Assembly: GCA_050733695.1 (NCBI GenBank)
Contig: JBOHTO010000153.1
Span: forward strand, 1 to 25,060
DNA from: JBOHTO01 sp050733695
Lineage (GTDB): Bacteria > Gemmatimonadota > Gemmatimonadetes > Gemmatimonadales > Gemmatimonadaceae
DNA: 25,060 nt
Direction: 5' to 3'
This document shows positions 1 through 6,626 of the stretch, piece by piece (the first letter of the stretch is position 1; the number at the start of each line of letters is the position of its first letter). The notes beneath the pieces were generated by a model. The model was not told the origin of the DNA. It saw nothing but the letters and a program-made list of their open reading frames with translations, and made no database searches. A program made the translations under genes and the position numbers.

Positions 1-39
1 GACTTCCGCAAGGCAATGATGTTGCAAAACAAGACCTGA
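1..39 (+). CDS. C-terminal tail of an upstream gene (partial)
   Basis: The first frame is open from the left edge and ends at a TGA at 37-39, giving the last 12 residues (DFRKAMMLQNKT) of a possible protein. A GC-rich hairpin follows five bases later, as expected after a gene end. Twelve residues are too few to name a family, and an open frame this short could be chance. It is listed only because the context (a gene end, then a hairpin, then yraN) fits. Confidence 0.3.
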   Translation, partial: DFRKAMMLQNKT

Positions 40-43
40 CCCC

Positions 44-59
44 CCCGCGATGACGCGGG
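44..59 (+). terminator. GC hairpin after the upstream gene, possible terminator
   Basis: CCCGCG (44-49) and CGCGGG (54-59) form a perfect 6-bp stem with an ATGA loop, just after the TGA at 37-39. There is no following run of T, so it is not a classical Rho-independent terminator. It may still act as a 3' end stabiliser. Its right half overlaps a 10-base direct repeat, CGATGACGCG, at 48-57 and 68-77 (period 20). Confidence 0.35.
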
Positions 60-106
60 CGATGTTCCGATGACGCGCCCCGCTCGCGACGCGCCATCTT
101 GCTCCC

Positions 107-481
107 ATGTCAGCGGCGAGGCAAGCCTTCGGGGAGGTCGGGGAGCAGGTGGCGGAGCGCTGGCTCCGGCGCCACGGGTGGCGCATCGTCCAGCGCCGCT
201 ATCGCAGCGGGCGACGCGACATCGACCTCATAATCGAGCGCAACGGCACGGTCGCGTTCGTCGAGGTCAAGGCGCGGCGCGGCGCTGCCTTCGGCGACCC
301 CGTAGAAGCCGTCAACTGGCGCAAACAACGTGAGTTACGTCGCTCAGCGATGACATGGATCGATCGCCACGGACGCCCCCCGGAATCCTACCGGTTCGAC
401 GTGGTCGGCGTGCTTGTCGAGGGCGAACGAATCCGCGTTCGCCACGTCGAGAACGCCTTCGACCTCGCGGTCACTGCTTGA
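107..481 (+). CDS. yraN: YraN/UPF0102 family nuclease-fold protein
   Basis: This 124-aa protein matches the UPF0102 (YraN) family in length and motif order. It has a GE-x-x-A helix near residues 9-18 (family consensus G..GE..A...L...G), GRRDIDLI at 35-42 in place of the usual GEIDLI, FVEVK at 51-55 and RFDVV at 96-100. The D/E...EVK pattern is that of the restriction-endonuclease-like fold. The family's cellular role is not settled; it is often found near DNA-processing genes, and here it sits just upstream of recA. The ATG at 107 has no clear Shine-Dalgarno sequence, but it is the only start that gives the normal family length. The Glu of the usual GEIDL motif is Asp here, a conservative change. 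Confidence 0.9.
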   Translation: MSAARQAFGEVGEQVAERWLRRHGWRIVQRRYRSGRRDIDLIIERNGTVAFVEVKARRGAAFGDPVEAVNWRKQRELRRSAMTWIDRHGRPPESYRFDVVGVLVEGERIRVRHVENAFDLAVTA

Positions 482-530
482 CCAATGCCCGCGCGCTTCG
501 TAGTTTCTTCGGGTACGGAACAACCCCTTT

Positions 531-551
531 CGCAGGTAAATTCACCCTGCG
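531..551 (+). promoter_or_regulatory. Palindrome over a putative -10 element upstream of recA
   Basis: In the 108-nt gap before recA, CGCAGG (531-536) and CCTGCG (546-551) are perfect 6-base inverted arms around a 9-base, AT-richer centre. The centre starts with TAAATT (537-542), a possible -10 element; no good -35 is visible. A dyad lying on the -10 of recA is where a LexA-type SOS repressor would be expected. The sequence is not the enterobacterial (CTG-N10-CAG) or Bacillus/actinobacterial (GAAC-N4-GTTC) box, so the assignment is inference. Confidence 0.4.
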
Positions 552-589
552 TCGACAATGGTCGAACGCTCAACGATAACGGGTGCGGA

Positions 590-1639
590 ATGGCTGTCTC
601 GACGATTCAGGACGACAAGAAAAAGGCGCTCAACCTCGCCATCTCCCAGATCGAGAAGAGCTGCGGCAAGGGCTCCATCATGCGACTGGGCCTCGACTCC
701 GCAAAAGTGCGCGTGGATGCGATCTCCACCAGCGCCATCAATCTCGACGCGGCAATCGGCATCGGTGGCATCCCGCGCGGACGCGTCACCGAGATCTACG
801 GACCCGAGTCGAGCGGCAAGACGACGCTCTGCCTCCACGTCGTCGCGAACGCGCAGCGCAATGGCGGCCTCGCCGCTTACATCGACGCAGAGCACGCGCT
901 CGATACCGACTATGCGAAGCGGCTCGGTGTCGACGTCGACAACCTGCTCATATCGCAGCCCGACACCGGCGAGCAGGCGCTCGAGATCTGCGAGATCCTC
1001 GTGCGCTCCGGCGCCGTCGACATCGTGGTGATCGACTCGGTCGCTGCTCTGGTTCCCAGGGCGGAGATCGAGGGTGACATGGGCGATTCGCACGTCGGCC
1101 TGCAGGCGCGGCTCATGAGCCAGGCGCTGAGGAAGCTCACGGGTTCGATCGCCCGGTCGAAGACGGCGGTCGTCTTCATCAATCAGTTGCGCGAGAAGAT
1201 CGGCGTGATGTTCGGAAATCCGGAGACCACGACCGGCGGCAAGGCGCTCAAGTTCTACGCGTCCGTCCGGCTCGACATCCGGCGCATCGGAGCGGTCAAG
1301 GACAAGGACGAAGTGGTCGGCTCGCACGTGCGCGTGAAGGTCGTCAAGAACAAGGTCGCGCCGCCCTTCAAGCAGGCCGAGTTCGACATCATGTACGCCG
1401 AAGGGATCAGCCACACTTCGCTCCTCGTCGACATCGGATCGGAAGCGGGGATCATCGAGAAGTCGGGCGCGTGGTACAGCTACGGCGGGCAGAAGATCGG
1501 CCAGGGACGGGAGAACGCCAAGATCTTCCTGAAGGAGAACCCGACGATCCTGAAGGAGGTCGAGTCGCAGGTCAAGACGCTGCTGGGGCTCGGCCCCCGG
1601 CCGGACGATGTCGTCGAGGAGAGAACGACCGACGACTGA
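590..1639 (+). CDS. recA: Recombinase RecA
   Basis: RecA binds single-stranded DNA as an ATP-dependent filament, drives strand exchange in homologous recombination and triggers LexA self-cleavage in the SOS response. The 349-aa product has the usual length and all landmarks: Walker A GPESSGKT (71-78), the catalytic-Glu segment around IDAEHALD (98-105), Walker B IVVIDS (135-140), the L1 region from EIEGDMGDSHVG (149-160) and the L2 region with FINQLREKIG (196-205). The frame is open further back to an ATG at 485, but that would add 35 unrelated residues; the ATG at 590 gives the family N-terminus and the normal length. It is followed four bases later by recX, as in many bacteria. A palindrome at 531-551 may be its operator. 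Confidence 0.98.
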   Translation: MAVSTIQDDKKKALNLAISQIEKSCGKGSIMRLGLDSAKVRVDAISTSAINLDAAIGIGGIPRGRVTEIYGPESSGKTTLCLHVVANAQRNGGLAAYIDAEHALDTDYAKRLGVDVDNLLISQPDTGEQALEICEILVRSGAVDIVVIDSVAALVPRAEIEGDMGDSHVGLQARLMSQALRKLTGSIARSKTAVVFINQLREKIGVMFGNPETTTGGKALKFYASVRLDIRRIGAVKDKDEVVGSHVRVKVVKNKVAPPFKQAEFDIMYAEGISHTSLLVDIGSEAGIIEKSGAWYSYGGQKIGQGRENAKIFLKENPTILKEVESQVKTLLGLGPRPDDVVEERTTDD

Positions 1640-1643
1640 GCCG

Positions 1644-2420
1644 ATGCGGGATCGTGACAGGAAAGGGGCCGGGGAGCAGTTCCTCGAGCGCGGTGGGACC
1701 CGGAAAATCCCACTTCCTCGGGGGGCTCTCCCCGGCCTCTCGCCATCCGGCCCCACGCGGTCCGCCGTCATAACCGCGATCACACCCGCGCCGCGGCGCG
1801 AGAATCAATACGATCTGGAGGTCGACGGTCACCGCACCGCTACCGTCTCGCTCGACGACGTCGAGCGCCTCGGCATCAGGGTCGGAATCCGCTACGAGCC
1901 GCTCGCCGAGTCCGTGCGCAGGGCCGCTGCGGTGCTCGGAATCCAGGATCGTGCGCTCGACCTCCTCGCACGCCGCGCACGATCGCGCGCCGAACTTCGC
2001 AGGACGTTCATCCGCAAGGGCGAGCCCGCCGACCTCGTGGACGCAACGCTCGATCGCCTCGAGACCAGGGGGTTCATCGACGACGCTCAGTTCGCCCGCG
2101 CCTTCGTTCGCTCGAAGGTTGCTGGCGCCGGCCTCGGGCCAGTGCGCCTGCGCCAGGAGCTGGCGCGCCGTGGTGTGGATCGCGCCGTCGCAGACGCCGC
2201 CGTCGCGGCCGTTTTTCAGGGCGAGGATGACGAAGAGCCCGTGGACGAGCGTGCCGTGCTCGAGCGCATCGCGGCGAAGAAGCTGCCATCACTCAGGACG
2301 CTGGCGCCCGAAGTCCGCCGCCGGCGGCTGTATGCCTTTCTCGCACGCCGCGGCTACGATCCCGATTCGATCCGCAGCGTTACCGAGCGCCTGCTCGGCG
2401 AGCAGCGCGACTCGCCTTGA
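1644..2420 (+). CDS. recX: Regulatory protein RecX
   Basis: RecX binds RecA filaments and limits their growth or activity. The product, 258 aa from the ATG at 1644, shows the family's helical repeats: LLARRARSRAELRRTF (107-122) with the conserved R-x-R-S-x-x-E-L pattern, then a GFIDD segment (143-147) followed by FARAFVRSK (150-158), and a third repeat from LRQELARRGV (169-178). It follows recA directly, the usual arrangement. The start is doubtful. The family-like N-terminus begins near residue 43 (ITAITP, about position 1770), but no ATG, GTG or TTG lies there in frame. The only ordinary starts are ATG 1644 and an ATG at 1608 inside recA. Residues 1-42 look like read-through of a structured leader. 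Confidence 0.9.
   Translation: MRDRDRKGAGEQFLERGGTRKIPLPRGALPGLSPSGPTRSAVITAITPAPRRENQYDLEVDGHRTATVSLDDVERLGIRVGIRYEPLAESVRRAAAVLGIQDRALDLLARRARSRAELRRTFIRKGEPADLVDATLDRLETRGFIDDAQFARAFVRSKVAGAGLGPVRLRQELARRGVDRAVADAAVAAVFQGEDDEEPVDERAVLERIAAKKLPSLRTLAPEVRRRRLYAFLARRGYDPDSIRSVTERLLGEQRDSP
1664..1740 (+). other. Nested stem-loops in the recA-recX junction
   Basis: GGCCGGGGAG (1667-1676) pairs perfectly with CTCCCCGGCC (1728-1737). The helix can extend by one G-T and two Watson-Crick pairs to 1664/1740. Inside the loop, GTGGGA (1693-1698) pairs with TCCCAC (1708-1713). No T-run follows, so this is not an obvious intrinsic terminator. It could lower recX expression relative to recA by attenuation or by hiding the recX start. 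The pairing is seen in the sequence; the role is inference. Confidence 0.5.
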
Positions 2421-2446
2421 GCCCCGTCGCGCGCATTCCGTATATT
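2417..2446 (+). promoter_or_regulatory. Putative sigma70-type promoter of alaS
   Basis: TTGAGC (2417-2422) and TATATT (2441-2446) are spaced by 18 bases and lie over the recX stop codon and the 35-nt gap before alaS. Transcription would begin close to 2453, only a few bases before the ATG at 2456, and no Shine-Dalgarno sequence precedes that ATG. This fits a leaderless or nearly leaderless mRNA. It is a match by eye to the consensus. Confidence 0.4.
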
Positions 2447-2455
2447 CACTGACGT

Positions 2456-5400
2456 ATGCACGCCTCGGAGATCCGTTCACGCTTCCTCGCATTCTTCGAG
2501 GAACATGGCCACGTCGCTCGCCCGAGCGCCTCGCTGGTGCCGCTGGATGATCCGACACTGCTCTTCACGAACGCCGGCATGGTCCAGTTCAAGAAGATCT
2601 TCCTCGGCACCGAGGAATCCGGCTTCGGCAGGAGAGCGACCACGGCGCAGAAGTGTGTGCGCGCCGGTGGGAAGCACAACGATCTCGAGCAGGTGGGCCA
2701 CACCGCGCGGCACCACACGTTCTTCGAGATGCTCGGCAACTTCTCCTTCGGCGATTACTTCAAGCGCGATGCGATCCGCTTCGCGTGGGAGTTCGTCACC
2801 GAAGAGCTGCGCATCGATCGCCGGCATCTCCGTGTAACCGTCTTCGCGGATGACCCGGACGCGCGTTCCCTCTGGCGCGAGGTCGCCGGCCTTCGCGAGT
2901 CGCGCATCTACGGACTGGGTGCGCACGACAATTTCTGGCAGATGGCGGACACGGGCCCGTGCGGCCCCTGCTCGGAGATCTATGTCGACCTCGCACATCT
3001 CGCGAACGACTGGCGCTTCGGTGCCGGCGATCAGGGTGAATGGACAGACCTCGCGCGCGAGGAGTTCTCCCAGGCGGCGTTCGTCGAGGGCGCGGAAGCG
3101 GGACGCTTCCTCGAGATATGGAACCTGGTCTTCATGCAGTTCGACCGCAGGCGGGATGGCTCCCTGGTTCCACTTCCCGCGCCATCCGTCGACACGGGAG
3201 CGGGGCTCGAGCGAGTCGCAGCGGTGCTGCAGGGCGTGACGAACAATTACCATACCGACCTGTTCACGCCGCTCATCCGCACGGTGGAAGAGGAAGTCGG
3301 GATCGAATACTGGGGACGCGAGAGCTCCGAGATGCGGAGCGGACTGCAGTCGCACCGCCCGCGCGACACGGCGTCAGGCAGCAGTAACGTCGCCGCGGCC
3401 ACCGGGGCCGTCGCCCATCCGGTAGACCCGGCTTCATTCCGTGTCATCGCGGATCACGCTCGCGCCGTCGCGTTCCTCCTCGCCGACGGCGTCTTCCCCT
3501 CCAACGAGGGGCGCGGCTACGTGCTGCGCCGCATACTCCGTCGAGCCGTGCGCCACGCCTGGCTCATGGGACGCACGGAGCCGCTGTTGCACCGCGTCGT
3601 GGATTCGGTGATCACGACGATGGAGCTTCCCTATCCGGAACTGGCGCAGCGCCGCCGCCACCTGCTCGACACGACCCGCGCGGAGGAGGAACGTTTCCTC
3701 TCGACGATCGGCGACGGGATGCAGCGCTTCGACCAGCTCGCGCCCGCCCTGTCGACGCAGGGATCGACGGCTCTCCGTGGCAGCATCAGTGGTGCCGATG
3801 CGTTCAGGCTGTACGACACGTTCGGCTTCCCGATCGACCTCACGGAGCTCATGGCGCGCGAGCGCGGCTATACCGTGGACATCGCGGGCTTCGAGAGTGC
3901 GCTCGAAGCGCAGCGAACGCAGTCGAGAGACGAACGCAGATCACGCAGGCAGAGCGCGCCGGGCGACGAACTCGGCGGTCTTGCCGAATGGGAGACGACA
4001 CCCGCGGCTGGCAGCGCGACCGCTGTGGCGGGCACGGAAGCCGGGGCAGACGGCAAGACCGTGAGCGCCGACAGGGGCACGCCCGCTGTTCCCGCTGCTC
4101 CCGCGACTCCCGCTACTCCCGCGATTCCCGCTGCTCCCGCGACTCCCGCTGCTCCCGCGACTCCCGCGACTCCCGCGTCTGCTGTGCAGTCGTTCGTCGG
4201 ATACGATGTCATCGAGATCGAGACGCAGGTCACGGCCGTGCGCCGGCTCCCCGAAGGGCGGATCGCGGTGGTTCTGCGCGAGACTCCATTCTACGCGGAA
4301 TCCGGTGGTCAGACGTCCGACGTCGGCGAGATAGTGGGCGAGGGCTGGCGCGTCGACGTCGACGACGTGCGAAAGATCGAAGGGCAGGTGGCGGCGGTGG
4401 GGGACCTGGATGGAACGTTCGCCTTCAGCCGCGTGACGGCTCGCGTGCCCGGATTGCGCCGGCGCGACACGGAGCGGAATCACACCGCCACGCACCTTCT
4501 GCACGCGGCCCTGCGTCGAGTCCTGGGCGAGCACGTGCACCAGGCGGGCTCGCTGGTCGCGCCCGACAGGCTGCGCTTCGACTTCACGCACCATGGCCCG
4601 GTGGGCAAGGAGCGACTGGCGGAGATCGAAGCGCTCGTGAACGAGCAGATCTGGGCGGGGCGGACTGTCGCATTCGAGGAGATATCGTACAGGGACGCCG
4701 TCGCGCGCGGCGCGATGGCACTCTTCGGCGAGAAGTACGGCGACGTCGTACGCGTCGTAAGCATCCCTGGTTTCTCGATCGAGCTGTGCGGCGGAACGCA
4801 CGTGCGCGACACGAGCCAGATCGGTCTGTTCGCCATCGTGAGCGAGAGCGGCGTGGCGGCGGGGCAGCGCCGCATCGAGGCCGTCACGGGACCGGCTGCA
4901 CATGCGCTGCTGCGTGAGAGTCATCGTGCGATCACGCAACTCGCGGACACGCTGCGGATCCCCACCGGCGGTGTGCTGGCGAGGGTGGAAGCGCTGATGG
5001 ATGAACGCCGCACGCTGGAGAAGCGGATCGACGAGCTTGGGCGCTCCGGATCGGGAGCGTCGGGGCCCGCCGGCGAAGCTGGCGCCCGGATGGAGCAGCT
5101 CGTGCGCGACGCCAGCCCGGTGAACGGCGCGCGCATCGTGGCTGCGCCAGTCCGCGCCGCCAACGCAAGGGAGCTGTACGCGCTCGGCGACGACCTCAGG
5201 GATCGCCTGGGAAGTGGCGTTGGCGTTCTGGCAGGATCATCGGATGGGGGAAAGAGTACGCTGGTCGTTGTCGTCACCGATGATCTGCGCGAGCGAGGCG
5301 TGCGGGCCGATGCAATCGTGAAGGAGCTCGCGGCGGTCGTGGGCGGGAAGGGCGGCGGAAAGGCGCACATGGCGCAGGCGGGGATTCCCGATCCGGCGCG

Positions 5401-5461
5401 CATCGACGAGCTGATCGCTCGGGCACCCGGGATCGTGCGTCCACTGCTCGAGCGCGAATAG
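2456..5461 (+). CDS. alaS: Alanine--tRNA ligase with long low-complexity insertions
   Basis: AlaRS charges tRNA-Ala and hydrolyses mischarged Ser/Gly-tRNA-Ala. The catalytic domain opens the protein (FTNAGMVQFK 37-46, HHTFFEMLGNFSFGDYFK 86-103) and continues through NEGRGYVLRRILRR (350-363). The editing domain has the zinc ligands HTATH (676-680) and CGGTH (778-782). The C-Ala domain ends with a glycine-rich GGKGGGKAHMAQAG stretch (963-976). At 1001 aa it is well above the usual 850-900. The excess lies in an insert at about 287-325, before the FRVIADHARA motif, and in a linker at about 480-578 that holds eleven Pro-Ala-X repeats, between the aminoacylation and editing parts. All visible functional motifs are intact, so it should be active. 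The stop overlaps the next gene by one base. Confidence 0.98.
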   Translation: MHASEIRSRFLAFFEEHGHVARPSASLVPLDDPTLLFTNAGMVQFKKIFLGTEESGFGRRATTAQKCVRAGGKHNDLEQVGHTARHHTFFEMLGNFSFGDYFKRDAIRFAWEFVTEELRIDRRHLRVTVFADDPDARSLWREVAGLRESRIYGLGAHDNFWQMADTGPCGPCSEIYVDLAHLANDWRFGAGDQGEWTDLAREEFSQAAFVEGAEAGRFLEIWNLVFMQFDRRRDGSLVPLPAPSVDTGAGLERVAAVLQGVTNNYHTDLFTPLIRTVEEEVGIEYWGRESSEMRSGLQSHRPRDTASGSSNVAAATGAVAHPVDPASFRVIADHARAVAFLLADGVFPSNEGRGYVLRRILRRAVRHAWLMGRTEPLLHRVVDSVITTMELPYPELAQRRRHLLDTTRAEEERFLSTIGDGMQRFDQLAPALSTQGSTALRGSISGADAFRLYDTFGFPIDLTELMARERGYTVDIAGFESALEAQRTQSRDERRSRRQSAPGDELGGLAEWETTPAAGSATAVAGTEAGADGKTVSADRGTPAVPAAPATPATPAIPAAPATPAAPATPATPASAVQSFVGYDVIEIETQVTAVRRLPEGRIAVVLRETPFYAESGGQTSDVGEIVGEGWRVDVDDVRKIEGQVAAVGDLDGTFAFSRVTARVPGLRRRDTERNHTATHLLHAALRRVLGEHVHQAGSLVAPDRLRFDFTHHGPVGKERLAEIEALVNEQIWAGRTVAFEEISYRDAVARGAMALFGEKYGDVVRVVSIPGFSIELCGGTHVRDTSQIGLFAIVSESGVAAGQRRIEAVTGPAAHALLRESHRAITQLADTLRIPTGGVLARVEALMDERRTLEKRIDELGRSGSGASGPAGEAGARMEQLVRDASPVNGARIVAAPVRAANARELYALGDDLRDRLGSGVGVLAGSSDGGKSTLVVVVTDDLRERGVRADAIVKELAAVVGGKGGGKAHMAQAGIPDPARIDELIARAPGIVRPLLERE
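4082..4180 (+). repeat. 9-nt coding minisatellite inside alaS, 11 units
   Basis: Eleven head-to-tail 9-base units of the form CCCGC-N3-T (for example CCCGCTGCT and CCCGCGACT) run without interruption from 4082 to 4180. They keep the reading frame and code for Pro-Ala-X, where X is Val, Ala, Thr, Ile or Ser (AlaRS residues 543-575). Such an array can gain or lose units by slippage without a frameshift. Confidence 0.95.
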
Positions 5462-5895
5462 TGCGGCGCGCCAAGCCACCCGCGCCACCCGCGCCACCCG
5501 CGCCACCGGCGCCACCGGCGCCACCGGTGCCACCCGTGACGAATCGCGCTCCACCAGCCACTCTTGGCGACTGGCTCGCGTCGCGGGAACCCGCCCCGCC
5601 GCCGGCGCTGAGCAACCGCATCAGCGGGGTGCTGGGCGACGACGTCCACCGTCCCGTGACCGAGGCAGGGATGCTCCTCGTTGCGGCCGGGGTCGACCTC
5701 TTGCAGTCGGTGTTGCACGACGGTGACCGGTCGCGCAGCACGGCGCTCGACCTGCTCACCGCGGACGCGCTCGTGACGCTGGCCTTCGAAGCCGAGGGCG
5801 CGGATCCGGCGCGCCTCGCCGGCATGGATGCGCGTGCGCGGGACGCGATGCTCCGGATATCGCGGCTTGCCGCGCAGGGCGACGAGGCAGAATGA
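5461..5895 (+). CDS. Unknown 144-aa protein with a proline-rich N-terminus
   Basis: I do not recognise this protein. It starts at a GTG that shares one base with the alaS stop (TAGTG) and ends in an ATGA overlap with the next gene, so it is translated as part of a tight operon. Residues 6-26 are seven Pro-Pro-Ala/Val repeats coded by a 9-nt tandem array. A second proline cluster (PAPPPA) is at about 44-49. Residues 50-144 look like a small, soluble, mostly helical domain, with GMLLVAAGVDLLQSVL (69-84) and ADALVTLAFEAEG (101-113). There is no signal peptide or clear membrane span. Its place between alaS and a GGGP-synthase-like gene suggests a conserved lineage-specific role, but no function can be assigned. 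Confidence 0.75.
   Translation: MRRAKPPAPPAPPAPPAPPAPPVPPVTNRAPPATLGDWLASREPAPPPALSNRISGVLGDDVHRPVTEAGMLLVAAGVDLLQSVLHDGDRSRSTALDLLTADALVTLAFEAEGADPARLAGMDARARDAMLRISRLAAQGDEAE
5476..5538 (+). repeat. 9-nt coding minisatellite, 7 units
   Basis: Seven in-frame units of CCACC(C/G)G(C/T)G cover 5476-5538 and code for Pro-Pro-Ala (five times) and Pro-Pro-Val (twice) at the N-terminus of the 144-aa protein. The unit differs from the alaS array 1.3 kb upstream, but the period and the Pro/Ala bias are the same. Confidence 0.92.
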
Positions 5896-6626
5896 ACACG
5901 CCATTGCGCGGCTGCCTCGCCGACAACGGCGGGCTCGCCGTCCTCATAGACCCGGGTCGCACTTCGACGGCGGCGGCGCGCGAGCTCGCGCGCCGCGCGG
6001 CGGGTGAGGGCATCGCGGCCATCCTCGTAGGCGACAGCTTCGGCGATGGTGGCGACACCCGCGCCGTGGCGGCCGCGCTCCGGGACGAGGGATGCGGCAT
6101 CCCCGTCGTCCAGTTCCCCGCCACCGCGGCGCAGCTCGTTCCCGGCGTGGATGCGATCCTGCTCCTGTCGCTCGTGTCGGGCCGCAACGCGCAGTATCTC
6201 ATCGAGGAACATGTTCGAGCCGTCCCCTTCTTCGACGCGCACCCCGAAATCGAGGCCATCAGCACTGCCTACTGCCTGATCGACGGTGGACGCGTCACGT
6301 CGGTCGAGTCCGTGAGTCAGACGCGACCGCTGCCCGCCGACAAGCCGGAACTCGTGGCGGCGCACGTGCGGGCCGGTGCGCTCATCGGAATGCGCGCTGC
6401 CTACCTCGACGCGGGAAGCGGTGCGACACGTCCGGTTGCCGCGAAGCTCGTTGCTGCTGCGCGATCCGCCACGCCGGGACTGCTCTTCGTGGGCGGTGGC
6501 GTGTCGAGCGCGGATACCGTGCGCGCCGCGCGCGATGCGGGCGCTGACTTCGTCGTCGTCGGCACGCTGCTCGAGCGCGACAGCGCCCGCAGCGTTCGGG
6601 ATCTTGCCCTTGCGGCACGGCCGTGA
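5892..6626 (+). CDS. Geranylgeranylglyceryl phosphate synthase family protein (PcrB/GGGPS-like)
   Basis: Members join a polyprenyl diphosphate to sn-glycerol-1-phosphate by an ether bond: GGPP in archaeal GGGPS, heptaprenyl diphosphate in Bacillus PcrB. This 244-aa TIM-barrel protein has the family pattern throughout: LIDPGR (18-23), VGDS (46-49), QFPA (74-77), LLSLVSGRNAQYLI (91-104), AYCLIDGG (126-133), YLDAGSGA (171-178), VGGGVSS (200-206) and GADFVVVGT (217-225). The ATG overlaps the previous stop (ATGA) and its end overlaps the next start (GTGA). The SGRN and YLDAGSGA motifs look closer to the archaeal/Bacteroidetes GGGPS group than to Bacillus PcrB. Chain length and product cannot be read from the sequence. 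Confidence 0.9.
   Translation: MNTPLRGCLADNGGLAVLIDPGRTSTAAARELARRAAGEGIAAILVGDSFGDGGDTRAVAAALRDEGCGIPVVQFPATAAQLVPGVDAILLLSLVSGRNAQYLIEEHVRAVPFFDAHPEIEAISTAYCLIDGGRVTSVESVSQTRPLPADKPELVAAHVRAGALIGMRAAYLDAGSGATRPVAAKLVAAARSATPGLLFVGGGVSSADTVRAARDAGADFVVVGTLLERDSARSVRDLALAARP

Noticed and set aside
485..589. N-terminal extension of RecA from ATG 485
   Set aside because: It would add 35 residues absent from the family and remove the promoter region; ATG 590 gives the standard N-terminus and length.
500..589. Classical LexA boxes upstream of recA
   Set aside because: No CTG-N10-CAG or GAAC-N4-GTTC site was found; only the different palindrome at 531-551 is reported.
542..1783. 413-codon antisense frame across recA
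   Set aside because: It mirrors the RecA reading frame in GC-rich DNA; its product is Arg/Asp/Leu-rich with no motif, while RecA on the other strand is certain.
4082..4180. CRISPR-like array
   Set aside because: The units are 9 bases long with no spacers and keep an open reading frame; it is a coding minisatellite.
3941..4939. Collagen-like Gly-Ser-Arg repeats on the minus strand opposite alaS
   Set aside because: They are only the reverse reading of the Pro-Ala-X minisatellite; the AlaRS motifs on the plus strand are intact.
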